DNA of 64,000 nucleotides, from assembly GCA_963766005.1 (NCBI GenBank), contig CAVXYG010000014.1, positions 62,001 through 126,000 on the forward strand. Direction: 5' to 3'. Below, piece after piece: positions 35,444 to 43,272 of this stretch. The stretch comes from CAVXYG01 sp963766005. GTDB lineage: Bacteria > Actinomycetota > Actinomycetes > S36-B12 > GCA-2699445. The first letter of the stretch is position 1; the number at the start of each line of letters is the position of its first letter. A program made the translations under genes and the position numbers. Below the pieces are notes generated by a model that worked only from the letters and a program-made list of their open reading frames with translations, made no database searches and was not told the DNA's origin.

Positions 35444-36670
35444 ATGACGGTTCGCAAGGTTGCCATGCTCACTGCGGGGGGGCTCGCCCCCTGCCTGTCC
35501 TCCGCGGTCGGCGGACTCATCGAGCGCTACACCGAGATCGCTCCCGAGATCGAGATCATCGCCTACACCGACGGCTACCAGGGCCTGCTGCTCGGCAACT
35601 CGATCCGGGTCACGCCGGAGATCCGCGAGAACGCCGCGCTGCTGCACCGGTACGGCGGCAGCCCCATCGGCAACTCCCGGGTGAAGCTCACCAACGTCGA
35701 GGACTGCGTCCGACGGGGTCTGGTGCAGGAAGGGCAGAACCCGCTGGCGGTCGCGGCCAACCAGTTGGAGGCCGACGGCGTCGATGTGCTGCACACCATC
35801 GGCGGGGACGACACCAACACCACCGCCGCCGACCTCGCGGCCTTCCTGCACGAGCACGACTACGAGCTCACCGTCGTGGGCCTGCCGAAGACCATCGACA
35901 ACGACGTCTTCCCCATCCGGCAGTCGCTGGGCGCCTGGACCGCCGCCGAGCAGGGCTCGATCTTCGCGCAGAACATCATCGCCGAGCACGGCGCGAACCC
36001 GCGGTCGTTGATCATCCACGAAGTCATGGGCCGCAACTGCGGATGGCTGACGGCCGCGACGGCAGCGAAGTACCGCCAGTGGCTGGCAGCACAGGAGATG
36101 AGCCCGGGCATCGGCCTGGACCCGCGCCGCTGGGACGTGCACGCGGTGTTCGTGCCCGAGATGGCCTTCGATGTCGCTGCCGAGGCCGCCCGGCTGACCA
36201 GCGTCATGGACGAGCTGGGCTGCGTGAACATCTTCCTGTCCGAGGGTGCCGGTGTGACCGAGATCGTGGCGGAGCTGGAGGCGGCCGGCGAGGAGGTCCC
36301 GCGCGACGCCTTCGGGCACGTGAAGCTGGACAAGATCAACCCCGGGCAGTGGTTCGGCAAGCAGTTCGGCGCCAAGGTCAGGGCGGAGAAGACGCAGGTC
36401 TGGAAGAGCGGGTACTTCTCGCGCTCGGCAGCCGCGAACCCCGACGACCTGCGCCTCATCAAGTCCTGCACCGATCTGGCGGTGGAGTGCTCGCTGCGGC
36501 GCGAGGGCGGCGTGATCGGCCACGACGAGGACAACGGCAACCGGCTGCGGGCCATCGAGTTCACGCGGATCGCCGGCGGCAAGCCGTTCGACATCGACGT
36601 GCCGTGGTTCGGCGAGCTCCTGGAATCCATCGGCCAGCCGAAGGGGGCGAAGGTCGAGACGTCGCACTGA
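35444..36670 (+). CDS. pfp: Pyrophosphate-dependent 6-phosphofructokinase
   Basis: 408 aa. Phosphorylates fructose 6-phosphate reversibly with PPi in place of ATP. The donor specificity is visible: GGDDT (120-124) has Asp where ATP enzymes have Gly (GGDGS), and Lys149 of PKTIDND is the other PPi marker. The sugar site includes MGRNCGWL (195-202) and FLSEGAG. Sequence and length match the actinobacterial PPi-PFK group. The leaderless -10 fixes the start. A 2-phosphoglycerate-kinase-like gene follows 88 bp later. Confidence 0.92.
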   Translation: MTVRKVAMLTAGGLAPCLSSAVGGLIERYTEIAPEIEIIAYTDGYQGLLLGNSIRVTPEIRENAALLHRYGGSPIGNSRVKLTNVEDCVRRGLVQEGQNPLAVAANQLEADGVDVLHTIGGDDTNTTAADLAAFLHEHDYELTVVGLPKTIDNDVFPIRQSLGAWTAAEQGSIFAQNIIAEHGANPRSLIIHEVMGRNCGWLTAATAAKYRQWLAAQEMSPGIGLDPRRWDVHAVFVPEMAFDVAAEAARLTSVMDELGCVNIFLSEGAGVTEIVAELEAAGEEVPRDAFGHVKLDKINPGQWFGKQFGAKVRAEKTQVWKSGYFSRSAAANPDDLRLIKSCTDLAVECSLRREGGVIGHDEDNGNRLRAIEFTRIAGGKPFDIDVPWFGELLESIGQPKGAKVETSH

Positions 36671-36758
36671 CGCGGCCCGCCGCGGCCGCGACGCAGCCGA
36701 GGAGAGCAATGGAGCGGCGCAGCCCACCAGCGCAGATCGAGCGTGCGGCCGGGCGACC

Positions 36759-37610
36759 ATGACGACCAGCACGCGGCAGGCGCTGGCCAGCAGGCTGCTG
36801 CTCGATGCCGGGGCGAGCGCCCCTGCCGCTGCGGCCATCGCCAGCGAGATCCGGTCCGGCACGGTCGACGACACGACCGAGCCGAACGTGCTCGCAGAGC
36901 TCGTGGGAGTGCTGCGCTCCCAGGGCGATGAGGTGCTCACCCCGCGGCTGAAGGCGCGCGCTTGGCTCACCTCGGGCCGGGAGACGGTGCTGGTCATGAT
37001 CGGCGGCACCTCCGGCACCGGCAAGAGCACGGTCAGCGAGGAGGTGGCCCGGCGCCTGGGCATCCAGCGGGTGGTGGACACCGACGTCATCCGCGAGGTC
37101 ATGCGCAGCGTCATCAACCCCGAACTGCTGCCGCCGCTCTTCACCTCGACCTACGGCGCCGCCGAGCGGATGCGCACCAACGTGGGCGAGCAGCAGGTCA
37201 TCCGGGCCTTCGAGCAGCAGGTGGCCGTGGTGCAGCAGGGCGTCGTCGCGGCGATGCGACGCATCCGCCGGGAGCGGATCTCGGCGGTGTTCAACGGCGT
37301 CCACCTGGTCGCCAGCCTGACGGACCTCTCCGAATTCGACGATCTCACCCACCTGTACCACTACGTCCTGACGATCGCCCGGCCCGACGTGCACCGGGCA
37401 CGCTTCGCGACCCGCTTGGCCGAGACCGGCCGGGGAGGTCGGCGGTACCAGGAGCAACTGGCCAACATCCGGTTGCTCGACCACTACATCCAGCGGGCCT
37501 CCGCGGGGGCGGCCATCGTGGCGAACGAGGATCTGGACACCTCCGTGACGGCCATCGTCGACGACGTCGTGGCACGCTCAGCGGCGAGTTGGGCGCACTT
37601 CGGCGGGTAG
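36759..37610 (+). CDS. 2-phosphoglycerate kinase-like P-loop kinase
   Basis: 283 aa. A helical N-terminal ATP-cone-like part (SRLLLDAGASAPAAAAIASEI) is followed by the P-loop IGGTSGTGKSTVSEEVARRL at about 86-105 and VDTDVIREVMRSV. The pattern matches 2-phosphoglycerate kinase, which makes 2,3-bisphosphoglycerate in archaea and has homologues of unclear role in actinobacteria. Its closeness to pfp suggests a link to glycolytic intermediates. The activity is unproven here; it could equally act on another small phosphate acceptor. Confidence 0.7.
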   Translation: MTTSTRQALASRLLLDAGASAPAAAAIASEIRSGTVDDTTEPNVLAELVGVLRSQGDEVLTPRLKARAWLTSGRETVLVMIGGTSGTGKSTVSEEVARRLGIQRVVDTDVIREVMRSVINPELLPPLFTSTYGAAERMRTNVGEQQVIRAFEQQVAVVQQGVVAAMRRIRRERISAVFNGVHLVASLTDLSEFDDLTHLYHYVLTIARPDVHRARFATRLAETGRGGRRYQEQLANIRLLDHYIQRASAGAAIVANEDLDTSVTAIVDDVVARSAASWAHFGG

Positions 37611-37745
37611 GGGCGCCGCAGCGCGTCCGGTGGTGAGGGGACGCGGTTGCTGGACGGGTCTGCGCCGACGAGCCAGACCGCAGGCGGGCGGGCGGAGCCC
37701 ACGACCGTCCAATCCGTCGCTCCCCGCGCTGCCCGGCGACGACCC

Positions 37746-38243
37746 TCAACGGAACCGCGGACTGCCCAGCGCATCGAGCAGACCGTAGAGGCGGATCTTG
37801 TTGTACCGCAAGATGATCTCCGCGCTGGCGTTCACCAGGGCAGTCGGCACGAGGAAGGCGCATGCCAGCCACCACGGTTGGAACAGCAGCAGCGGCGGCC
37901 AGGCCAGCATGGACAGCCAGTGCACCCACTCCGCGCGCCGCACCTCGACGAGGTAGGCCTGCACCGACCCGGGATCCCCGAGGTCGGGCGGGATGTTCTT
38001 GCTGACTCCGCCGAACACGGCGCCCATCTCGGGGAAGAAGCGCTTCAGCCGGCGCGCGCCCCATCGCTGGTACCTGGTGGCGGAGTCGCCCGGCAGCAGT
38101 CGCAGCGGACCGCGGTCCCGCCTGAGCCAGCGGGCCGGCCAGCGCGGTGCCGTGGCCCCGACCGCCGCCGAGGCTCCGCCGATCACGAGGATGCCGGCGG
38201 CCGCCGCGCCGGCGATCGACGCCGCCGATTCGCCGAGGATCAC
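37746..38243 (-). CDS. CrtO-like (glycosyl-diaponeurosporenoate acyltransferase family) membrane protein
   Basis: 165 aa with about three membrane segments (1-24, 102-122 and 124-142). The block YLVEVRRAEWVHWLSMLAWPPLLLF..W and NASAEIILRYNKIRLYGLL resembles staphylococcal CrtO, which esterifies a glycosylated carotenoid acid: ETRRAE-HW and N-RYNR-RL. No carotenoid genes are nearby, so the acceptor may be another glycolipid. The GTG lies 6 nt after minus-strand CAGACT (leaderless). It is divergent from the esterase gene. Confidence 0.55.
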   Translation of the reverse strand: MILGESAASIAGAAAAGILVIGGASAAVGATAPRWPARWLRRDRGPLRLLPGDSATRYQRWGARRLKRFFPEMGAVFGGVSKNIPPDLGDPGSVQAYLVEVRRAEWVHWLSMLAWPPLLLFQPWWLACAFLVPTALVNASAEIILRYNKIRLYGLLDALGSPRFR

Positions 38244-38297
38244 GGCCGTAGTCTGGCATGTCGCAGGGCCCCGGCGGGTTGCTGCGAGGATGGCCTG

Positions 38298-39368
38298 GTG
38301 ACGAGGAGCTTCCTGCCCAGCCCGGCCTTCCGGGCGGCGCAGGCGCTGCTGCACCTGCCCGAGCCGGTTGCGCGCCGGCTCGCCGGACCGCCCCTCGAGG
38401 CCGACGGCGAGGTCCTCGACCGGTACGTGCAGGTGATGCTGCGCGGCGCCGCGGTGCTGCCGCTGGCCACGCTCGTCCACGACCCGGACGTGACGGCGCC
38501 GCAGCGCCGGCGGATGAACCGGCGGGCCACGGCGTCCGGCATGCCGCGTGCGCGGCGGGTGTCGGTGACGAACCGCCTCATCCCCGGCCCGGCCGGCGAG
38601 ATCCCGGTGCGGATCTACCTGTCGGACGCAGCCACGCCGCAGCCGCCGCTCATCGTCTACTACCACGGCGGCGGCTGGGTGGTCGGCGACCTCGACACGC
38701 ATGACGGCTGCTGCCGGATGCTGGCACGGATCGCCGGCGCCATGGTGCTCGCCGTGGACTACCGGCTCGCCCCCGAGCATCCTTATCCGGCGGCCGTGGA
38801 CGATGCGGTGGCCGCCTACCGCTGGGCCCTGCGACACGGGCCCCAACTGGGGGCGCTGCCGGGCGCGGTGGCGGTCATGGGCGACAGCGCCGGCGGGAAC
38901 CTGGCCGCTGTGGTCTCGGCGGTTGCCCGGGACCGCGGTGATCCGGTGCCGCTCGCCCAGGGCCTGGTCTACCCGGCCACGGACATGCGGATGGGCTCGC
39001 GCTCCCACGACGTGTTCGCCGAGAACCTCTTCCTCACCCGCGCGGATGTCCTGTGGTTCCGGCAGCAGTACAGCCCGCAGCCGGAGCAATGGCGGGATCC
39101 GCGGGTCTCGCCGCTGCTGGCCGCCGACCTCTCCGGTCTGCCGCCCACCCGCATCTGGACCGCCGGGTTCGACCCGTTGCGCGACGAGGGCGAGCAGTAC
39201 GGCGCCATGCTGCAGGATGCCGGGGTTCCCGCGGTGGTGCGCCGGGAGCCGACGATGATCCACGGATTCTTCGGCATGGGCGTGCTTCCGGGCGGGCTGC
39301 AGCGGATCGCCCGGGTGTGCCGCGAGATGGGCGAGTTGGTCGCGCAGGGGTTGGCGGGCCGGGAGTAG
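38298..39368 (+). CDS. Hormone-sensitive-lipase-type alpha/beta hydrolase (esterase)
   Basis: 356 aa. The oxyanion HGGGW in IVYYHGGGWVVGD and nucleophile motif GDSAGGN are diagnostic of the HSL family; DYRLAPEHPYPAAV precedes the nucleophile, and FDPLRDEGEQYG and MIHGFFGM supply the acid and His. Such enzymes hydrolyse short acyl esters or deacetylate xenobiotics. The N-terminal ~100 residues form the cap region. The GTG lies 6 nt after GAGGAT (leaderless); a longer in-frame extension upstream is unlikely. Confidence 0.9.
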   Translation: MTRSFLPSPAFRAAQALLHLPEPVARRLAGPPLEADGEVLDRYVQVMLRGAAVLPLATLVHDPDVTAPQRRRMNRRATASGMPRARRVSVTNRLIPGPAGEIPVRIYLSDAATPQPPLIVYYHGGGWVVGDLDTHDGCCRMLARIAGAMVLAVDYRLAPEHPYPAAVDDAVAAYRWALRHGPQLGALPGAVAVMGDSAGGNLAAVVSAVARDRGDPVPLAQGLVYPATDMRMGSRSHDVFAENLFLTRADVLWFRQQYSPQPEQWRDPRVSPLLAADLSGLPPTRIWTAGFDPLRDEGEQYGAMLQDAGVPAVVRREPTMIHGFFGMGVLPGGLQRIARVCREMGELVAQGLAGRE

Positions 39369-39525
39369 CGCTGCCCCGCAGTGGTGGCGGACCGGGCGTG
39401 CTGCCCTGCGCCGGCGACTCCGCCTGCGGGCAGACCGCGCGATGGCGGGCCGAGGCCGGATGGCTGTGGGGCGAGGGTCGAACCGAACGGCGCAGGCGGG
39501 GTGACTCGGCGTACCCGCGGGCGCG

Positions 39526-39531
39526 TAGCGT
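39526..39531 (+). promoter_or_regulatory. -10 box TAGCGT of the PEBP gene
   Basis: TAGCGT lies 40 nt upstream of the ATG at 39572, which has its own GGAG ribosome site, so this gene has a leader. Confidence 0.45.
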
Positions 39532-39571
39532 GTGGTTGTCGCAGGCCAGACCCCCCAGACCTGGAGATCGC

Positions 39572-40111
39572 ATGGACCTCACCCGCACGCGCCCGCCGAA
39601 TCCCTATGACTTCCTCCCGCCGGTGCCCGTCTTCGGTCTCGCGAGCGAGGACCTCAGCGATGGCGGCGTGGTCGACATGCGCTGCGTCCACGACAGCGCG
39701 GCCGGCGGCAATGCGTCGCCCCAGCTCAGCTGGTCGGGCTTCCCCGAGGCAACCCGGTCCTTCGCCGTGACCTGCTTCGACCCGGATGCGCCGACGGTGT
39801 CCGGTTGGTGGCACTGGTTGCTGGCAGATCTGCCCAGGAGCACCACGGTGCTGGGGCACGGCGCGGGGGCACCGGACGGCTCGCGACTGCCAAGCTCCGC
39901 GGTGCAGTTCCGCACCGACTACGGCAGCTACGGCTATCAGGGCGCAGCTCCTCCGCCCGGCGACTTCCCGCATCGGTACTTCTATGTCGTCCATGCACTG
40001 GACGTCGCCTCGCTCGGCCTCGCCGCTGACACGCCGGCCGCCATCGTGGGCTTCCACCTCACTGCGCACGCGCTGGCCCGCGCAACCCTGATGGCCACCT
40101 ACCAGCACTGA
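39572..40111 (+). CDS. PEBP/YbhB-YbcL family protein
   Basis: 179 aa phosphatidylethanolamine-binding-protein fold. Signatures are ASPQLSWSGFP, CFDPDAPTVSGWWHWLLADLP (the DPDAP anion-pocket block) and HRYFYVVHALD. Bacterial members are cytosolic and of unknown physiological ligand; the Raf-kinase-inhibitor name is inherited from eukaryotes. The gene is single, with GGAG before the ATG. The repeat element at 40143 begins 31 bp after its stop. Confidence 0.9.
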   Translation: MDLTRTRPPNPYDFLPPVPVFGLASEDLSDGGVVDMRCVHDSAAGGNASPQLSWSGFPEATRSFAVTCFDPDAPTVSGWWHWLLADLPRSTTVLGHGAGAPDGSRLPSSAVQFRTDYGSYGYQGAAPPPGDFPHRYFYVVHALDVASLGLAADTPAAIVGFHLTAHALARATLMATYQH

Positions 40112-40142
40112 CGCCAAAGCCCGAGAGCCGCCACCGCGGGTC

Positions 40143-40255
40143 GTTGATCGCAGCGAATTCTGGCTGTGGGACGGGAATTCGCGACGATCAGTGCCGAGCC
40201 GGTACCGGCGACGGGCCGCGGCGACGAGCCGGTCGCGGCGACGGGCCGCGGCTGC
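40143..40255. repeat. Composite intergenic repeat element, copy 2 (opposite orientation)
   Basis: Palindrome at 40143-40192: GTTGATCGC, then CGAATTC, a 14-nt loop, GAATTCG and ACGATCAGT. It matches the reverse complement of copy 1 (6200-6249) at about 42 of 50 positions. Two direct 30-bp repeats follow at 40196-40225 and 40226-40255, sharing GGCGACGGGCCGCGGC. In both copies the repeat-rich side is on the same side of the palindrome. It sits between the convergent PEBP and dodecin genes. Confidence 0.7.
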
Positions 40256-40285
40256 CGGGCTGGCACCGCTGGCGCCCGGTGGGCT

Positions 40286-40498
40286 TCAGGCGTCCTCGAG
40301 CCGGAAGCCGATCTTCATCGTCACCTGGAAATGGTCGACCTCGCCGTCGCGCACGAACCCGCGGACATCGGTGACCTCGAACCAGTCGACGTGCCGCAGG
40401 CTCTCCGAAGCGCGGGACACGCCGTTGCGGATCGCCTGATCGACACCGTCGGGCGAGGTGCCGACGATCTCGGTGAGGCGGTAGGTGCGACTGCTCAC
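40286..40498 (-). CDS. Dodecin family flavin-binding protein
   Basis: 70 aa, full length for dodecin: TYRLTEIVGTSPDGVDQAIR NGVSRASESLRHVDWFEVTDVRGFV with HFQVTMKIGFRLED at the end. Trp39 in HVDWFEV is in the position of the aromatic residue that stacks on flavin. Dodecins assemble into hollow dodecamers that store riboflavin, FMN or CoA. The GTG start has AGGAGG 4 nt upstream. Confidence 0.93.
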   Translation of the reverse strand: MSSRTYRLTEIVGTSPDGVDQAIRNGVSRASESLRHVDWFEVTDVRGFVRDGEVDHFQVTMKIGFRLEDA

Positions 40499-40736
40499 GA
40501 TTCCTCCTGTGGTCGTGGGTTCATCATGGCAGCGCCCCGGCGGTGACGCCGACCCCCGGCGCTGCTGCCGGCGGCCCCGACGGGATCGGGCGCCGAGCTG
40601 TCCTGGCCGCCACGACGCTCACCGGGGCTGGCCGATCACTGTGTGCCCCGCCGGGTCCCCCGGCGAGGCATCGGAGCCATCCTGACCGAGCCGTTCTCTG
40701 GCGCGGGAGCGCGTGCGATGGACGAGTCGGCGCAAG

Positions 40737-40742
40737 TAGCGT
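40737..40742 (+). promoter_or_regulatory. -10 box TAGCGT of the M20 peptidase gene (leaderless)
   Basis: TAGCGT is followed by 6 nt and the ATG at 40749, which argues against the GTG at 40743. The 250 bp upstream of the gene hold no other supported feature. Confidence 0.55.
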
Positions 40743-40748
40743 GTGCTC

Positions 40749-42122
40749 ATGAGCACCCTCTCGCTGTCAGCCGAAGACACCGCCGCGCTCCGGGCCCGCG
40801 TCGAGGCCTTGATGCCGCAGGTGCGCGCCGACCTCGAGCGGTTGGTCCGCATTCCCTCGATCCACTTCCCGGGGTTTGACCTCGCCGCCGTCCACGACGG
40901 CGCCGAGGCCGTGGCGCAGCTGCTGCGGGAGGCGGGTGCCAGCGACGTCGAGTTGATCCCCAGCGCTTCCGGCGTTCAGACGGTCAAGGCCGAGGTCGCC
41001 GGCCCGCCGGGATCCCCGCTGGTCCTGCTGTACAGCCACTACGACGTGCAGCCCGCCGGGGACGAGTCGAAATGGCTGACCTCCCCATTCGAGCCGGAGG
41101 AGCGCGACGGTCGCTTGCACGGCCGTGGTGCCGCCGACGACAAGTCCGGCGTCGTCAGCCACATCGCTGTGCTGCGCGCGTTCGAGGGCAAGCCGCCGGT
41201 CAGTCTGCGGATCCTGATCGAGGGCGAGGAGGAGTACGGCGGCGAGTTCGAGGAGTGGCCGTTCCACAAGCCGGAGATGTTCGCCGACCTCGACGCCGCA
41301 GTGATCGCGGATATGGGCAACGTGACGATCGGCCTTCCGACGTTCACCACCCAGTTGCGCGGCATCGTCGAGGGCGTGGTCACCGCGGAGACGCTCGCCG
41401 AGCCGCGGCACAGCGGCCAGTTCGGCGGTGCCGCCCCGGACGCGCTCATGGTGCTCATCAAACTCCTCGCCACGTTGATGGACGACGAGGGCAACGCCAC
41501 CATCGAGGGCATCACCGGCCGTGCCTGGTCGGGTGCGGACGTCAGCGAGGACGCCTACCGCGAGCTCACCGGCTTCCTGCCGGGCGTGCCCCGCATCGGC
41601 AGCCACTCCATCGCCTCGCACCTGTACTCCCAGCCCGCGGTGAGCGTCGTGGGACTCGACGCGCCAGCGGTGGCCACCGCCCCCAACGCCCTGATCCCGA
41701 AGGCGCGGGCCAAGATCAGCGTGCGGATCCCGGCCGGCATCGACGGGGAGGAGGCCACCGAGCTTCTGCGCCAGCACGTGGTCCAGCACGCGCCCTGGGG
41801 CGTTGCGGTCAGCTTCGAGCCCGGGGTCCCGGCGAACGGGACGGCGGTGCCGCAGGGGGGTCCGGCGCACGAGTCCTTCGCCGCCGCCGCCGAGGCCGCC
41901 TACGGCAGGCCGACGACCGAGCAGGGGATGGGTGGCGCCGTACCGTTCGTCGCCAACCTCATCGAGCGATTCCCCGATCTGGAGGTGCTCGGAGTGGGAG
42001 CGCAGGACCCGTTAGCGCGGATCCATGCGCCCAACGAGAGCATCCAGTTGCAGGAGCTGTCGGACTCGATCGTGGCCGAGGTCCTCTTCCTGGCCGAGTT
42101 CGGCAAGCGCGCCGGGCAGTAG
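40749..42122 (+). CDS. M20-family dipeptidase/metallopeptidase
   Basis: 457 aa. Zinc-site residues are visible: His97 and Asp99 in LYSHYDVQP, Asp130 in GAADDKSG, Glu161-162 in EGEEEYGGEF, and a C-terminal His in ARIHAPNES. A dimerisation domain lies between (about 190-310). Relatives are cytosolic dipeptidases (PepV, carnosinase-like CNDP) and amidohydrolases; the substrate is not resolvable, but the length and EEEYG block fit the dipeptidase branch. It is a single gene with a leaderless start. Confidence 0.9.
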   Translation: MSTLSLSAEDTAALRARVEALMPQVRADLERLVRIPSIHFPGFDLAAVHDGAEAVAQLLREAGASDVELIPSASGVQTVKAEVAGPPGSPLVLLYSHYDVQPAGDESKWLTSPFEPEERDGRLHGRGAADDKSGVVSHIAVLRAFEGKPPVSLRILIEGEEEYGGEFEEWPFHKPEMFADLDAAVIADMGNVTIGLPTFTTQLRGIVEGVVTAETLAEPRHSGQFGGAAPDALMVLIKLLATLMDDEGNATIEGITGRAWSGADVSEDAYRELTGFLPGVPRIGSHSIASHLYSQPAVSVVGLDAPAVATAPNALIPKARAKISVRIPAGIDGEEATELLRQHVVQHAPWGVAVSFEPGVPANGTAVPQGGPAHESFAAAAEAAYGRPTTEQGMGGAVPFVANLIERFPDLEVLGVGAQDPLARIHAPNESIQLQELSDSIVAEVLFLAEFGKRAGQ

Positions 42123-42291
42123 CGCGGGACCCGTGGGGCGGCGCCGACCGCACGGACGGCCCGCCGGCCGAGGCCCCCCTCGCCTCGGGCGCAGGTCGTC
42201 GGACTGGGGGCGGCAGGTACGGCCGAGGGGTGGCGGGCGACCTGGCGCAGCGAGTCCCGTGGGCGCGGTCCTGGGCTCCTCGTCCGGCTCC

Positions 42292-43182
42292 TCACGCCTC
42301 GGCAAGCCGCGGGAGCACAATCGCCGGGACCGGCGTGGCGCGCAGCAGTTTGTAGGTCATGTCGCCGAGGAACACGCGGCGCACCGGGCCGCCCCGCGCG
42401 CTGGCGAGGACCAAGACCTCATCCCCGTCCCACTCCAGCCGCTGGAGCGCCGAGCGCGGCGAGTCGGCGACCTGCGTGACGCGCTCGATGCCCTGGCGCA
42501 GGTGCAGACCCTGCAGCGCCTCGCTCTGCGCGGCATCGGCATCGTCGCGCAACTGCCCGAGGATGTCGTCCTCGGCGCGAGCGCCCAGCTTGCTGCCGTA
42601 GATGCGGTGCCGCAGCAGGATGGTGAGGACGAGCAGTGGGATATCGGCGCCTTCTGCAATCTCGGCGCCCTTGGTCAGGGCCTGCACCGATTCGTCGCTG
42701 CCCCGGAAGCCGACGACGAGCCTGCCGATTCGGTCCGGGGCCTTGTTTCGGTAGCCGCTCGGGGCGACCGCGACCGGCACGGGCGAGCCGTGGAGGAGCT
42801 TGTCCGCGGTGGATCCGATCTGGAAGGCGCCGGGCAGCGACCCCGGTGCGCTGCCGATCACGATGTAGTCGGCGTTCTCCGCCGAGGCCGCATCCGCCAG
42901 CCCCTGGCCGGAGGACCGGTGGGCGCCGATCACGGTGCGCACGTCGTCCCAGCCGTAGTCGGAGATCATCGCCTGCCGGGCGTCCCGGAGCACCTTCTCC
43001 GCCTCGGTGTGCAGATAGGAGTTCCACTCGGCGTCCACGTGCGCCTGGCTCGGGTAGTCGAAGGCCGCCGGACGGACGTGGACGAGGAGCGGCTCCGCGC
43101 CGAGCGCCCGGCACAGCAGCGTGCCCAGGGCGAGCGCATCCCTACCGGCGTCGTCGGGATTCGCTCCTATGACGATCTGCAT
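42292..43182 (-). CDS. Universal stress protein with two tandem UspA domains
   Basis: 296 aa. The first domain (MQIVIGANPDD ... ADYIVIGSAPGSLPGAFQIGSTADKLLHGSPVPVAVAPSGY) retains an ATP-loop-like GS-x-PG pattern. The second (IGRLVVGFRGSDES ... VLVLASARGGPVRRVFLGDMTYKLLRATPVPAIVLP) has a degenerate loop, so it probably binds ATP through the first only. Start ATG 43182 follows GGGGAG; another ATG lies 6 nt earlier. It is divergent from the permease gene, their -10 boxes overlapping around 43225-43231. Confidence 0.87.
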   Translation of the reverse strand: MQIVIGANPDDAGRDALALGTLLCRALGAEPLLVHVRPAAFDYPSQAHVDAEWNSYLHTEAEKVLRDARQAMISDYGWDDVRTVIGAHRSSGQGLADAASAENADYIVIGSAPGSLPGAFQIGSTADKLLHGSPVPVAVAPSGYRNKAPDRIGRLVVGFRGSDESVQALTKGAEIAEGADIPLLVLTILLRHRIYGSKLGARAEDDILGQLRDDADAAQSEALQGLHLRQGIERVTQVADSPRSALQRLEWDGDEVLVLASARGGPVRRVFLGDMTYKLLRATPVPAIVLPRLAEA

Positions 43183-43224
43183 CTGCATCTCCCCAATCCC
43201 GCGCAAGGCAAGCATTCGCGCCGA

Positions 43225-43231
43225 TACGGTA
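43225..43231. promoter_or_regulatory. Overlapping divergent -10 boxes
   Basis: Plus-strand TACGGT (43225-43230, toward the permease) and minus-strand TACCGT (43226-43231, toward the USP) share five bases. Use of one promoter should exclude the other. Confidence 0.4.
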
Positions 43232-43272
43232 GCGAAGTTCAGTGGCGTTTCGCCGGACGATGCGGAGGCTCC

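Noticed and set aside
40543..40752. 69-codon ORF upstream of the M20 peptidase
   Set aside because: Pro/Arg-rich with no ribosome site or -10 box, and it overlaps the peptidase promoter.
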